Assembly (NCBI GenBank): GCA_032164245.1
Contig: JAVMKO010000003.1
Location: forward strand, 96,402,054-96,466,053
Length of the DNA stretch: 64,000 bases
Source of the DNA: Sternotherus odoratus
Lineage: Eukaryota; Chordata; Testudines; Kinosternidae
Direction: 5' to 3'
Made by a program: the position numbers and the translations under genes. The notes under the pieces are model-generated. The model was given only the letters and a program-made list of their open reading frames with translations, had not been told where the DNA came from and did no database searches. Shown in pieces: positions 10,901-23,215 of the stretch (the stretch's first letter is position 1; each line of letters opens with the position of its first letter).

Positions 10901-11603
10901 CTAAGGGGAAACTTGGTATTGGATAGTCCTGAAAATAAGCAGAGACTATTAAGAACCAGGGCACAATCCCCAAATTGACTATGAGTTCTCTATTTAAATT
11001 GCACCAACCAATATCAAGTGTAAACTCCTCCAGCACTATAACAGCCTAACCCTGGAGTCAGAAACAGCCCCCTGGATACTTCCATCTATATTGTCACCCA
11101 GGTAAGTTTGCCTTTGTGGTAGATGGTCCCTTACACCAAAAATCATAATAATATTCAGGTTATTCCCAGTCCCAAAGAACCAATCATTTATCCCAGGTCA
11201 ATTCACCCTAGATGTCACACCAAAGACAATGCTTGTAGTTAATCCTATAATAAACTATCTAAAGATGTATAAAAGGAAACAAGAGTTATTTACAAGGTTA
11301 CAGCAGGTGAACATATGTACACACAGATGAGTTACAATCTAAAGCTTCAAAAGATAATAAAAGCTTCTATAATAAGCAAGTTCTATATGTTCTTTAGGAC
11401 TAACCCAGACTGTGCACTGGGGCTTCCTTTTTTTATGCCGAGAAAACCTTGCCCCTTTGAGTCCAAGAAGCACAGAGATACGATTCCTCCTTACTAGGTG
11501 GGTTAATTCCCTTCCCCCGTCTGCACTGAGCTTCAAACACAGTTGATTAAAGGAATTCACTTGCATGACTCATCTTCATGGGATGGGGAGAGTAAACAAC
11601 TAA
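7977..11603. other. Mostly unique DNA
   Basis: No exon is evident. Around 9118 the sequence CAGAGGTCCCCAACCTTC looks like one end of a Charlie-type hAT, but no matching partner was found. 11040-11570 has the feel of a dispersed repeat (retroelement-like) but could not be assigned. Confidence 0.4.
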
Positions 11604-11900
11604 GGGCATGTCTAGACTACAGACTTGCTAACTCAAGTTATGTTGGCATACAGCGCCGCAATTGGTTCATCACTTGTGCACGTGCATACTCGGCTCCCTG
11701 TGTCTGAGGTGTGCATACTCACCAGGAGTGCTTGTACTGCTGCAGAGTGCAGTGCACCAGGGATCCCACTCTGCAGTTCACACCGTCCAGTGCACTGTCT
11801 TTTGGGAAGTTTTGGCAATGCATGATGGGGCCAAAACAAGTCATGCAAATGTGACTGGGAGCATGGAGTCAACTTCCCAGTTTGCAACCGTCTCCTAGTG

Positions 11901-12175
11901 GTCCTGGAGGCCCCAGCCTATCCCTTGTTCCCCTGGCTCATGAAGCCATACACTGCACCAAGGAATGATTCACTCACCATCTCAGCAGGTGCAGAATGAC
12001 AGCTGAATGTGGTGTTGGTCTTTTGAAGGGTCCCTGGCATTGTTTACTCACAAGATTGGACTTCAGAGAGAAAAACATCCACATGGTTATAGCTGCCTGC
12101 TGTGTGCTACATAATATCTGTGAAGAAAAGCGGGGGAAGTTTCCATCAGGGTGCAGCGCAGAGATGGAGCGTATG
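11901..12175 (+). pseudogene. Harbinger transposase C-terminal fragment
   Basis: This is a decayed HARBI1-type DDE nuclease. The frame first reads YPLFPWLMKPYT (11918-11953), the conserved block downstream of the second catalytic Asp. After a frameshift near 11985 it reads SRCRMTAECGVGLLKG (11982-12029) and then HMVIAACCVLHNICEE, the usual C-terminal helices holding the last catalytic acidic region. The N-terminal two thirds are missing here. The frame stops at the point where a hAT entered, and the final C-terminus reappears at 13745. It would have cut and joined Harbinger ends in the nucleus with its SANT/Myb partner. It is closely related to the second copy at 46418-47560. Confidence 0.8.
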
Positions 12176-13744
12176 TAGGGGTGAAAGTAACTTACTGGTA
12201 GGTTTGTATCACACACACACCCCTCCCATCTCCACTCCTACACACTTAACTTCATGGATCCCTTTGGATGACTTTGATACAGAAGGTGTTTACTACTTTA
12301 TTCTAAAGTATTGGTAATAGTTTTAGGGTATGTCTACACATCTGTTGTTAAAGCGCTGCCGTGGCTCTCAGCACTGGTGTACTGTTTACACTGCCACTTT
12401 ACAACGCTGAAATGTGCAGCGCTCAGGAGTGTGAAGACACACACACACATACCGCCCCAAGCAATGCAAGTTTCAGCGCTATCCCCCTCACGGAGGTGGT
12501 TTTATTACAGTATTGGGAGAGCTCTTTCCCAGCGCTGGAGCCGTGACTACACAGCTGCGTTAAAGCACTGGCACAGCAGCACTTTAACATCGGCTATGTA
12601 GACATAACCTTTTGTGGATGACTTTCAGCTTTTACATTTCATGCTGTTCTTTTAACATTTTAATGTTTAAACGAGAAGTTTCACTGGGGAGCCAGCTGCT
12701 TCGGAACCCAGGTCTCGTGCTGCCAAGCCCCACAACTTGCCCCTCTCCCCCGCTGCTGGCTCCTGCCTCCGGCGCCCCACGGCTGCCTGTAACAAGGGAC
12801 TTCTGCAGAGACTCCCCCCAAAAACCCCGGGCACAGGAGAAGGAATGAGGGTCCCTGGCTCTGGTTCTCCCTGATTGCAGCCAGGTGAGCTCTCCCTCCT
12901 GCAGCTGGCTGAATAATGAATGAACCCAAGGCCTGGAAGCAGAGCACAGCGGCTTCATCCTGCAGCATGCACAATACACTCGCTCTCCAGGCTGCCCCGT
13001 CCCCAAGGGCCCATCGTGTGGAGCTGCACGCTGGAGAGCAGGCGGCCCACAGAAGAACCCACTCAAGAGCAAACCACGTGGGAAGTGAGGGACTTTCTGC
13101 ACAATCACACTCCTGGGTCCTGCTCACATTGCACTCCTTCAACCCCCCCCCCCCACACACACACCTGTCGCCTTTCAGCTCCCCTAATCTCTGAGGTCAA
13201 CTCTGATTCCCTCTCCAACTATGCTTCCGGGGGGTTGGTGGGGTGGTGTCTGTTTGCTTGCAGAGAGGAATGTTTGCTGCAATCCATTTTGCCTTCGTGG
13301 ATTGCACAGCACTTGTCCCCTTCCAGCAACATCTCCGCTCCAGTGAGTCGTTCCCTCTTCGTGAAGGCTGAATTATGCAGCGTGTGCTTCTACAATCAAC
13401 TACATTTAATTACATTGTTCCAAGGGAGGGGACAGTCACACCGAGTGCCTTCTACTGTAAATTGCATGCGTGACACGACCGACTTGACCAATAAGAAGCC
13501 AGCGGTTACCACGATGGTACTCAAAAGCTAACGTTTGGAATCTCATGAATTCCACCTGACGAGAAATGAAAACTGAAGGGGAGCATTTTGTTTCTAGAGA
13601 ATGTAAAATATACTTAATTCAAGCGATAAATCTGATTTTTTGGTGTTATTACTACAGTTAAACCTAGCCTATTTTACCCATTTGAACTGCTTTGGCCACT
13701 TTCTTATAGATACGCCGTACCAGCCTGGCTTACTTTCACCTCTG
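12176..13744. mobile_element. hAT element inserted in Harbinger transposase
   Basis: The left end TAGGGGTGAAAGTAA and the right end, whose complement reads CAGAGGTGAAAGTAA, are matching inverted termini. Flanking octamers at 12168-12175 and 13745-13752 agree at 5 of 8 positions. There is no transposase. The internal 12660-13500 part has moderate GC and a C-run followed by an AC repeat at 13145-13165; its open frames match nothing recognisable. Confidence 0.65.
12326..12609. mobile_element. MITE nested in the hAT
   Basis: GGGTATGTCTACACA at the left and the complement of GGTTATGTCTACATAGC at the right are inverted ends. The body has repeated AGCGCT-type motifs typical of a turtle MITE family. 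It is the third level of nesting: Harbinger, then hAT, then MITE. Confidence 0.7.
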
Positions 13745-13870
13745 CGAGCATGTCTGTGAATTTGAGCAGACAGATACAAATTACAAGGGCTATTAGAAGA
13801 ACTCTGGGTGCAGATGTGCAGCTCAGGGATGCTGTGAAAGACCATTTTAACAGTGAGTCAGAGTAGTGTG
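13745..13870 (+). pseudogene. Harbinger transposase, extreme C-terminus
   Basis: Downstream of the hAT the frame reads ITRAIRRTLGADVQLRDAV and then KDHFNSESE before a stop. In length and composition this is the expected C-terminal tail of turtle Harbinger transposases. It joins logically to the fragment at 11901-12175, so the hAT interrupted the coding region. Confidence 0.72.
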
Positions 13871-14389
13871 AGTTGTTGTAGTATGTTCTACCTGATTCTG
13901 CTCTTTCATAGCCTGGTAGGAATCGGTGGTGATTGATGTACATGTAGGAATATAACATTAACAATGCACCTATTAATTTTGTTTGTGAATGATCCTCTGA
14001 GTAGTGCAACACTGAGCAATAATAGGTAATTGGTTGTTTTCAGAACTGCTGATCACTCGGCAGCATATGTTGTGAGCTAATAAAGATGAATTATGTTCCA
14101 AATACAGTAACTGATTTTGTGGCTGAATAAATTTCTATGCAAAACAGAGGGCAATTTTAAAATAAATACATTAAAAACTTAATCAAACTTAATAAATTAA
14201 GAGAACGAGAACAGACCTTCTGAAGGGGAAAGAACATTGATGTCCATTTCAGCTACATATACACTAATCGGGGCTTTCACAGGTCAGCGTACGTGAAGCT
14301 GTGATTGTCTTTAATGGCCCCTGGGGTGGAGTGGCAGGGGTAGTGCAGTGGCCTCTGATGCCACAAGGAATGTTGGGGGGGGGGGTGCT

Positions 14390-15860
14390 TCAGGGAGGTC
14401 TTGATATTGGGCTGCCAAGGGAGGTGAGCCTGTCATTGTTGGACCTCTGGTCCACCACAGTCTGCAGCCTCCATGTTTGCTGCCTGAGAAGCTCTATGAT
14501 ACCCTGGTGCATCTTCCTCTCCTTTTCCTGCTGGGACTCCTGGGCCTCTCTCCTCTCCTCTCTTCCCCTCTCCAGTCTGTCTGCAATATTCACCCCCCAG
14601 GCCCTGTGCTCACAGTCTGATGCAGCAGTGGCTTGCGGCAACAGCTGAAGATAAAACACACAGAGGTACCATTGTCAGTGTATTCACTACAGAAAGGGAA
14701 ACTTAAGATGCTGAACTCACACCCCTTGCTCCCCTTCCGTTGCAAGCACGACATTCTCACTTCTGCTTGGGATTGTTTGTGCACGGCGCCAGTCACAGCA
14801 CCAGCCATGGTGAGTATGGCCCGCCGGGGGTTGGGGGAAATGAGAAGGGAATTGCTTGGTTGCGTGATTCCAGTAGTGTAGGGCAATGTTTTCCACAGGC
14901 AGTGGTGATTTTAGCTGATATCTCACTCCTGAGGATTACAAAGGCAGAGAGAGCACAGCTGCTGCTGGCATCCCAGGCCCATATGCTGCTAGACTATGTA
15001 CTGCAATGGGGCCTGCTGAAGTTATTGCTGAGTGTCATGGGAAAGTGCCTTACCATGAAGGAAGAACTAAAGCTGCCCTCCCTAGAAACCTTTGGCAGAG
15101 GATTGCAGAGTACATCTATAAAAGTTTCATGGAGATCTCTCAGGAGGATTCAAGGGACACCTGGCCTCCCTGCCTAATTCTAGAGGGAATGAAAAGCAGA
15201 TAGTAACTCTACCTCTCTTGGTTGTACCACTACCTCTTCTAGCATGAGTCAATTAATGAAAAGTCAAAAGCTGTGTCCTGCTACACTGCGGGTGCCATTC
15301 TCCCTATAACTGAAAATGTATCTAAACTCTTACCCAAGGTTCCTTCCCCTGCATCAGGCTCTCCTGTGATTGACTGACTGGACTGTGATGGAGTCAAAAC
15401 AGGTCCTGGCTCGCTGCGCAGCTGGATCCCCGGGTCGCCTGTCCCCCATACTCCTCCTCCTCGTCCACCACTTCTTCCTCCTCGCTGTTCACAGCAGAGA
15501 CTTGTGGCTCAGTCTCTTTCAAAGTATTCATGGTGCTGTGGGGGGCACTGATGGCATCTCTGCCCGGTATGGCATGCAGCTCTTTGTAAAAGTGGCAGGT
15601 TTGTGGCTCATTGCCAGATCAATTGTTGGCCTCCCTGGCCTTCTGGTAAGCCTGCCGCAGCTCCTGGGCTTTCATGGGGCACAGCTGCTAATCCCGGTCA
15701 GCCCCTTTCTCCTGCGTCTCCTGTGCAATTGACTTGTAGCCGTTGTCATTTCTATGGCTGGTTCGGAGCTGTGCCTGCACAGCCTCTTTTCCCCACAGGC
15801 ACAGGAGATCCAATATCTCCTGCCTACTCCAAGCAGGGGTGCCTCTGGAGTTTATAGCTG
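14390..15860 (-). pseudogene. SANT/Myb-like Harbinger partner protein, decayed
   Basis: Read on the minus strand from 15860, the sequence encodes a trihelix SANT/Myb-like domain: a WSRQEILDLL-type start, LWGKEAVQAQLR, then ELRQAYQKAREAN and TCHFYKELHAI, followed by an acidic stretch rich in Glu (about 15440-15500). The C-terminal coiled part appears at 14390-14590 (RREAQESQQEKERKMHQGII). Stops interrupt the frame, and 14640-15360 between the two parts is not clearly coding. In known Harbingers this second protein binds the element ends and brings the transposase into the nucleus. It faces the transposase, so the two genes converge. Confidence 0.72.
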
Positions 15861-16282
15861 ACACAGTCTGTTGGCCAGTTCACTCAACAATGAAGAGCTG
15901 CTAGATGTGCTTGCCAAGCCTGGCAATCAGGAAAAGAAAATTTAAAATGTCAAGTGGTTTTAAAGGGAAGGGTCGTTTCTGGTCTCTGTGACCTCTGGAC
16001 TGTGGAGTTCACAATGGTGACCAGACCGGTCAGCATGGGGCATTGTGGAAAAGTTTTTGAAGGACAGTTAAGGTCCACATAAGTAACACAGTATCTAGAC
16101 TCATACTGTGTTGACTCGTGTACATCAACCATGGCTCTACATGGCTCGGGGAGGTGGTGTTATTATGTTGAAGTAATGGGGCACTACAGTGGTGGGAGAC
16201 CAATTTAAGTGTAGACACATGCACAACTAGGTCAACATAGGCTGCCTTTTGTCAACCTAACTTTGTAGAGTAGATCAGGTCC

Positions 16283-16848
16283 TTTGTCCTCTGTAATGTT
16301 CCACACTAGTCTGACTGGTGTTGATGGGCCTTCCTTGTTGGACAGTACATAACAGCTATTGGAGATAAGTATTTCACACTTGTTCATGTCTCTTTCCTGT
16401 CTGGTGATTTACACTATTACAGAGGCTTACAATGCAAATGCTCAGATATTACCTTATGACATAAGGTACAAATATTATAAGTGAGATTAATGCATGTAGC
16501 AATTTACAAGCATTCAGTAAAGCCTAAATACTAAACACATTCTTATAACTGTAATACCAGGTTTAACAATACTAACACACATGCAAGCCGGACTGGTTCC
16601 AGCATTGTATTTGTCAGTTTTAAGTTGAGGCAGAGGGACCTTGGCATGCCAGTATCACAGCAAGATCCTAGTGAGATAGATATTGCAGAACCATGTGAGA
16701 ATTCGCAGATCCATGAGATAAACAGTATTTGTGAGGATGTGATATACAGGTTTTATCTGCATGAGTTTGGGCTAAGTCCATTACTCATAAATGGTGGAGC
16801 CAGGAATCAGTTATGTAAATCAGACAGTTGGGATCCTGGTAACCAATG
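16283..16848. other. No recognised feature
   Basis: AT-rich sequence between Harbinger copy 1 and a palindromic MITE. No support for coding. Confidence 0.4.
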
Positions 16849-16915
16849 ATCTGACCCAGTACCCATTTATGCCAATGGAAAGATTCCCATTGAGTTCAAT
16901 GGGTGCTGGGTCAGA
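16849..16915. repeat. Short palindromic repeat
   Basis: GATCTGACCCAGTACCCA is inverted at the right as TGGGTGCTGGGTCAGACT, with a second CCCATT/AATGGG pairing inside. It belongs to a class of old, dispersed palindromic repeats in amniotes. Confidence 0.6.
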
Positions 16916-17175
16916 CTATTAGGCACCTGCTTTAAGAGTTAGTGCACTTCAAAAAGAAGTCCTACAAATATTTTTTAAATCTCTCCAAAAACAAACCTAA
17001 TATAAGTTCCTGTTCCATACATAGCAAGTAAAAAATACACATTGATGCACCCTATAAAGGCTTTTGTCAACACCCATGGTGGATGATCTGCACAACTCCT
17101 TTGTGGCCTCACCTCAAAGTTATGGTGATAAAATCTTTATACCACTCTTTACCAGCGTGTCTTCTCCCTCCTTTC

Positions 17176-17367
17176 CAGGGCCGGCTCTACCTTTTTTGCT
17201 GCCCCAAGCAATAAATTAAATAAATAAATAAATAAATAAATAAAGCCGCCCAAATTGCTGAAGCAAAAAAAAAGGGGGGGGGCGGCCACCCCAATATTGA
17301 CCTGAATGCTGCCCCTTGCAATGTGCCAGGCACATGCTTCCTCGGCTGGTGCCTGGAGCCGGCTCTG
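17176..17367. mobile_element. hAT MITE
   Basis: CAGGGCCGGCTCTA at the left is inverted as TGGAGCCGGCTCTG at the right. The flanking octamers CTCCTTTC (17168-17175) and CTCCCTTC (17368-17375) agree at 7 of 8. It contains an AAAT microsatellite at 17212-17243. Confidence 0.8.
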
Positions 17368-18380
17368 CTCCCTTCCTTCCTCTTCCCCTCCCCGCCCCTG
17401 AGTAATAAATCATTCTTTTGAGGATTTCTCTTCTCAGGCTGTGTGAATATAACTCTGGGAATGGGGGAGAGAGAGAATTTAATTTAAAAAAACCATATGA
17501 TGATTATGTAAGTATTTTGATGTGGGTAGTAACTGGCAGCTGATGTAAGTCTCACAAGGAAATTTCTCAGTACTTTGCATGCAAAATGTCCTAGCAGTGG
17601 AAATCTTGGACCCAGATTTTCAGAAACATTACAGAGTTCATTCACTTGGATTAAGGAAGTTGTATTTTTTTCAACCATTAAATTTTGTCCTGTGAATAGA
17701 GATTACACAAAGAGGGAAAAAATATGTTCATAAATGAGTAATCAGATAGTGCCTGAGTTATTTAGGCCAATGATATTCATTTTGATGGTTAATGTACAAA
17801 ATTCTGAAAGCGTTACGGTAATCTATGTAATTCTGAAAAAGACTGGATTAATGAAGAGAAAATATACATTAACTATAAATGCATTGCGTTTGCAAAAACG
17901 TTGTGGTTACAGTATAGTTGTGCTTGCACCTCTTATCTCCTGTAACAGATTGGGTCTATCTTTGCTGTGTTGCCTAGGGGCAGAAATGAAGACATATTTT
18001 GTTAGCTGAGCTCAGTGGATGACCTTGACATCAGAGCCAGAGATAGGCTGCGAGTTTGCATTATCACTCTTAAGGTAAATTCTTTTTAGGACTGTGAAAG
18101 GACACCCACATTAGTGAGAAGGAGAGGAGAAAGATCATTCCAAATGAATTAAGGCTCTTAGGTAATGCAAATCCTGATTGTAGCCTCTCCTGCAAGCTAC
18201 CAGTTAAATATTTCAATGCAAGTATTAATTACATATTGAGATTAGCTATTTAAGAAGCTTTTTCTTTCATTTAAGAACCTCAGCTTTCACTCCCTTTTAG
18301 TATTTGTGACACACAGTTTATAGGGTTAATTGAACAGTTTTAACACAGGACAAGTGACAACTTAACTGTATTGTCCATAG
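17368..18380. other. Unique AT-rich DNA
   Basis: No gene is evident. 18150-18300 is rich in homeobox-like TAATTA cores and lacks repeats, so it is a possible conserved non-coding element, but this is unsupported without comparison. Confidence 0.35.
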
Positions 18381-18502
18381 GGATGAAATTCACCCCCATG
18401 CAGAGGCCCAGTCCAAGGCCCATGCATCACTGAAAACAGGACTAAAGTAATGCACAGAATTTCTACTGGTCCTTTGCATAGGCACGAATTTCATCCTGGG
18501 GG
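18381..18502. mobile_element. Old MITE with inverted ends
   Basis: GGATGAAATTCACCCC at the left is inverted as GAATTTCATCCTGGGG at the right. It is short, diverged and non-coding. Confidence 0.5.
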
Positions 18503-19173
18503 CCAGTTCTGCAAGGTCTTGACCAGCTCCTGTGAGGTGCTGAAAATCCTGCACTCTCACTGATTTCAATCTGAAATGAAGGCACTCTGTGCATGGCAAG
18601 AAGCCCATTGCAGAATGGGGACCTAAAAAGGACATGCATTTGAGTTATGTTTCATTTATGACTAGCTACATTTCTCAATATCAAGCAGGCTTCTGTGTTC
18701 ATTCTGGTGCATATTGTGAAACAAAAGAGCACGCTATTGTTTTTTAAAGTTTATGTATTGTTGGGTAGGTTTACAAATGTCACCTTCATTAACACAATTT
18801 GTAATCAAGATAAAATGAGAGAATTATTCAGTCTATGAACATGTAAGAGGAAATGCTGAACAGGAGAATGGGGTAGGTAAATAATGAAAGCAAACTCAAC
18901 CAATCTAAATGTAAAGGGTTCAGGACATAGCGGGATGGGAGGTGGCAAGGAAATAGTAAATATGGCTGTGCTTTTATACAAAGGCAGTGTTACCAGCTCT
19001 CACAATTTTATTGCTCGTCTGGTGACATTTGTAGTTTTTCTTCAAGCCCTAGCTCCTGGAGTCAGGTGATTTTGCTGAATTTTTGCTTTCATTAAAAAAA
19101 AAGGTAAGCTGTTAGAGCTTTGTAGTTGTGGAGACAAGCTTGAGTGCACTCAAAAGGCTCAGAAACCGAAAGG

Positions 19174-19341
19174 GGACAAGGAGGGGGGAGTTGGATGGGT
19201 CGGTGGTTCTGAGGGGCGCAGTCAGGGGGCGGGAAGTGGGTGGGAGTCAGATAGGGGGTGGGTCCAGGCTGTTTGGGGAGGCACAGCCTTCTCTACCTGG
19301 CCCTCCACATAATTTCAAGCCCCAAACATTTGCCCACCCCT
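19174..19341. mobile_element. hAT fragment, 3' end
   Basis: A G-rich body (GGGGGCGGGAAGTGGGTGGG) followed by GGCCCTCC and the end AAACATTTGCCCACCCCTGG matches the 3' part of a common turtle hAT whose ends read CCAGGGGTGGGCAAA. The other end is missing. Confidence 0.6.
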
Positions 19342-19739
19342 GGAGTAGAGGCTCCAGAATCCCTCCAGCACAGGGAGAGGAAGTGATATCAAGAGGGCAG
19401 AGCAGGACAACCTGACTCTAGAATGAGCTGGAGGCTGCACGACAGCGGGAGGAATGGGCTGGAGGGAGCAGGCTGGGAGTTGGCTGTGGAGAGAAGGCTG
19501 GGCAGCTTGGGAGCTGGGCCAAAAGGCTGAGAGTTGGGCTGGGGAGCCCCTTGTTCCTGTCAGGCCAGTGGGAGTGGGCTGTGAACAAGAAGTCCACCTG
19601 GATGGGCCTGAACAAGATTACAGCTAACAGACAAGAGGACTGAGCTCAGTGTGTGATTGCCTCTGAGAGAGGAGTGGCCCGGCCATTTAAAAAAAGGACC
19701 ATCTGAAGGAAGTATATCAATCTGCAGTTCATAATTCAA

Positions 19740-19873
19740 GGCTAGATTCTACTATTGTTACTTACACTAACTAGTTCCCTACTCAATAACTAGTCCCAGT
19801 CACAGTGAAATCAGTGAGACTAGCCCTGGAGTGAGGTGCTCTGCAGTTTGAGTAAGAGTATCATAATCTGGCC
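19740..19873. repeat. Palindromic MITE relic
   Basis: GGCTAGATTCTACTATTG is mirrored by GTATCATAATCTGGCC, with a central CAGTGAAATCAGTGAGACTA part. It resembles the family at 22168-22276. Confidence 0.5.
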
Positions 19874-21619
19874 TTCAATGGCTATTTCATAATTCAGAGA
19901 TGCTGACAAGGCCTGCAAGTATAGCACAGGCCCCAAAGGAGGAACACAAGAAAAATAAAAGTCAGGGGAAATTCATAATGATGTGGAAACAATTTCCTTT
20001 CCAAAAATAATAGCCATTGTCTTCAGTTTGAGGACTTAGCAGTATATGAGCTAACATCAACCTTGGGTGGGATTTAAACTTAGCATCAGGCTATTTGAGA
20101 AGTAAGGACTAAATGACAGAAGTGAAACATAATGTGAAGCTCTTTCCCCATTATAAAGGGACACGAATTTTGGAACAGAAACCATATTTAACCTTTCTTT
20201 GTTTTAAATCAGGTCGGGTGCAGAAACTGAATGGCCCAACAGTTTGAAGGCAGGCCAGTAAGGGGAGCTCTTGCCAAAATTTAAAGCTAAATTTTTAAAA
20301 GCTGCCACACCACAGCATAGTTTATGTTTGGGTCACAGATCTATCATGCTTGGGAACATACATATCTTTTCCTCTCTGGATCTGCATTACCATGAAAACA
20401 AATATCCCTACTTCACAGTATCCTTCTAAAAAGATGTTTGCAGCATCTCATTTTGAGGCCAGATACCCAGAACCCTAGAATTTATTAGGCAATTGACTAG
20501 TGTTATGTCTTTTTATATGGGTGTGCAGGTGCTGGGCAGCGCTTGGGTTTTGATTTTTCACCCTACACTTTGAAACAGACCCAGAGATTAGAGCAGCATT
20601 CCATTTGGGGACATTGAGTAGGTCAGGCTGCACCCACTATGGGCCCGCCAATTCTCAACCCACTCCTAGTTTTAGGGGTATAATTAACAATGGAAGAGTA
20701 ACTGGAAAAGGATGCTGGGGAGAAATACAACATCTAACATGGCATTTGACTATGTGATAAGTAAGCCTAAGTGCCAGTAGGGTTACGTCAGCCCCATTAA
20801 ACCAGTTTGTCCCTAAATCTGAGCCACATGCTATCCTGCTGCAGACTAAAACATGCACTCCAACTCCATGAGTTAACACTTACAGGAAAGGGGAGTGGTT
20901 AATTAAGTGGATACACAAGATCCAGGAGGCATTCCAAGTACAGACATAGGCTTCTCCTTGTGGAGAACTCTGCTCTCCTAATATAACTGTCAGAGCTCCG
21001 CACCTCTCCAAGGTTAAAAATGAACACTTTAAATTTAGATTTTTTCTTCTTTTTAAAATTCTAGATTCTGAATCTGCCTCAAAGCCCCTCTGCCACTTTT
21101 AGTGATTCTATACTAACATTTTCCTATTGAAAAAAAATGTTTTTCTCCCCTGTGTTGCTGTGTGAAGGACTCACACAAACAAAAAAGGAAACTTAGTAAC
21201 TCTGAAGGGGAAATAGTGAAGCTACCAACAAAGTGCTGTCAAGTTACCAAAGTAAACAGAACAGAAATATAGAATAACATTGTTTCTCTCAAAGCTTTTG
21301 TAATCCTAATGTTACCTGAAATGATTCAGGAAGAAATGTCATTTTCAAGTTAAGTGTCTTTTTAATAAAGAGATACAGGCACATACATACACATGCAGGA
21401 ATGTGCTTATACACATAAGAAAAATCCACAACCCTTCCGAACTGATTAGCTATAAGACAAGTGTGCCTCAGGAAAACCATGACACGCACAATATCTAGAG
21501 GAGTGTAGATCAAAGGAGTGGGCTTTCACAGCTGTACTGTTGTTCACTTTACCAGTACAGCTATAGATGACCCAGGGACAAATTGCAAAATACCCTTCAG
21601 GGTCACAGGTGTGGACTTT
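19874..21619. other. Unique DNA, nothing supported
   Basis: No coding exon or identifiable repeat was found. Confidence 0.4.
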
Positions 21620-21835
21620 CATTTTTTCAGGTGGATGCTCCGCCCCAAGGCCCTGCCCCCACTCTGCTCCCTCCCCAGAGGCCCCTCCTTCGCTCTGCCT
21701 CTTCCTGCTCCGTTCTACCCCCAGAGCGCCCTCCGCTCCGCTGAACAGCTGATCAGTGGGTTACTGGTGGGGGCTGAGCACCCACAATTTTTTTCCGTGA
21801 ATGTGGCAACCCCAGAGCACCCACGGAGTAAGAAC
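21620..21835. mobile_element. hAT-like fragment
   Basis: A GC-rich body (CTGCCCCCACTCTGCTCC) followed by GGGGGCTGAGCACCCACAAT and GCACCCACGGAG resembles a turtle hAT family with GCACCC-rich ends. The boundaries are uncertain. Confidence 0.4.
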
Positions 21836-22167
21836 TTATGTTTAGGGTTTTGCTTGCCTTAGCAGTTGTGAGCAGGCCACTCACAGATATGGAAGTGGTG
21901 TTACAAATGTGTATGATGGTGGTTTAGCTTGCGCCATGTCTGTAATGTTTGGCTAGTGAATTAAACACATAAGCCACTACAGTTATAAAGAAAGAGGACT
22001 TTGACTGATAAGTGTTCTATTATTTTTATTCTGAAAATGTAGTTATGATGTGTATGTGGGGGAGAATTAGGCCCAAGGCCTTAGATGATAAGCAAAAAGC
22101 TACAGAGTCATTCATGTCTTGATCACGATCTGAACAAATCTGTATCTTTTTACTTATCTGACGAACT

Positions 22168-22276
22168 GGGCCTGATTCTGATCTCACTTACACTAGCTTA
22201 AGTCAGGAAGAACGCCTTGGAAGTCAAGAGAATTACAGCTATGACACCACTTTAAAATGAGAGGAGACTCTGGCCT
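22168..22276. repeat. Palindromic MITE relic
   Basis: GGGCCTGATTCTGATCTCAC at the left and GAGAGGAGACTCTGGCCT at the right are diverged inverted ends. A TTAAGTCAGGAAGAACGCC / GGAAGTC core is typical of this old palindromic family. Confidence 0.5.
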
Positions 22277-22839
22277 ATTCAATTCTGCCTCCTCCTCATC
22301 TTCTCCTCATGGTGAATCCCAAAGGACCAGGGGCCTTTGCAGAGGAAGAGCCATCTCTAGCTAGGTCCGTAAGGTGATGTGGCTGGATATTCAGGTTAGG
22401 TTCATCACTGGTCATCTTATTGCACCACTGAAGCTTTTGGCAGCCATGTGCTATTTACCAGCTGCATAGCAACATTCCTTGGTAAATACATTTCAGAATC
22501 AGTTGGTCTTGGTCTTCTATCCTAATAATATGTCCATGCCAAGCAAGCCTCTTCCAGTTCCTCACAGGGTATTTGAAACAGGCCCTGATAGTCAGAAGTC
22601 ATTTTAATCAATACACAAAGTTACTGTGGCTGAATCTTTGAGTTAGCTAAACATATAACAGAACAAGGGAAGGGAATAGAAAGGATAGATGCTGTAAGAA
22701 CTGTTGAGTGTAACTATAAGAACCAGGATACAAGCAATTAATCTAAAACAGGTAGAATTTTGTCAAGTGGAATGTTTTTGTATACAGGGTATCATTGTTA
22801 TATGAAATATATAACCAAACCAAGCAATGGAAACAACTT
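22277..22839. other. No recognised feature
   Basis: Nothing supportable was seen. Confidence 0.35.
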
Positions 22840-23215
22840 GAGAGGCATGGCATAGTGATTTGAGCCCAATACAGCCAGAAATTGCAGAGATTTAAGCCTA
22901 ACATTGATCTTTATGGCTTCAGACCAGTCACTTGGGCCAAAATTTTCAAAAGAGTTCACCATTTTTGGAGACCCCAACTTGAGACACGTTGGACATGAGC
23001 ACCTGCTGCTCCCATGGACTTCAGTTGGAATTGGGAGTACCTGGCATCTCTACAAATCAGATCCCTGGTGTTGCAATTTGGGTACCCAGAAACTGATGCC
23101 CCCCAAATTGGTGGCTAGTTTCCAAGCTTTAGTCCTTATCTTCTTCGTCTTAGTTTCCCCATCTGTAAAATTGGAATGATATTTACCTACACTGCAGGCG
23201 TGTAGCAGTGATTCA
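22840..23215 (+). mobile_element. MIR-like SINE, split by an insertion
   Basis: The 3' half reads TCTTAGTTTCCCCATCTGTA and then AAATTGGAATGATATTTACC, the conserved core and tail of MIR. A sequence beginning GGGCCAAAATTTTCAAAAGA (about 22934-23100) separates it from a weaker 5' part. The inserted family was not identified. Confidence 0.5.

Larger units (their letters stand above)
11604..16282. mobile_element. Harbinger DNA transposon copy 1 (dead, nested)
   Basis: The left end GGGCATGTCTAGACTAC and the right end, whose complement reads GGACCTGATCTACTCTAC, are diverged Harbinger-type termini. Inside, transposase remnants lie on the plus strand (11901-12175 and 13745-13870) and a SANT/Myb-like partner on the minus strand (14390-15860). 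A hAT of about 1.57 kb breaks the transposase. The 3-bp target duplication is no longer clear (TAA left, TTT right). Confidence 0.75.

Noticed and set aside
12632..13160. Two minus-strand frames of about 158 codons
   Set aside because: Both lie in a non-coding hAT body and overlap each other; no domain recognised.
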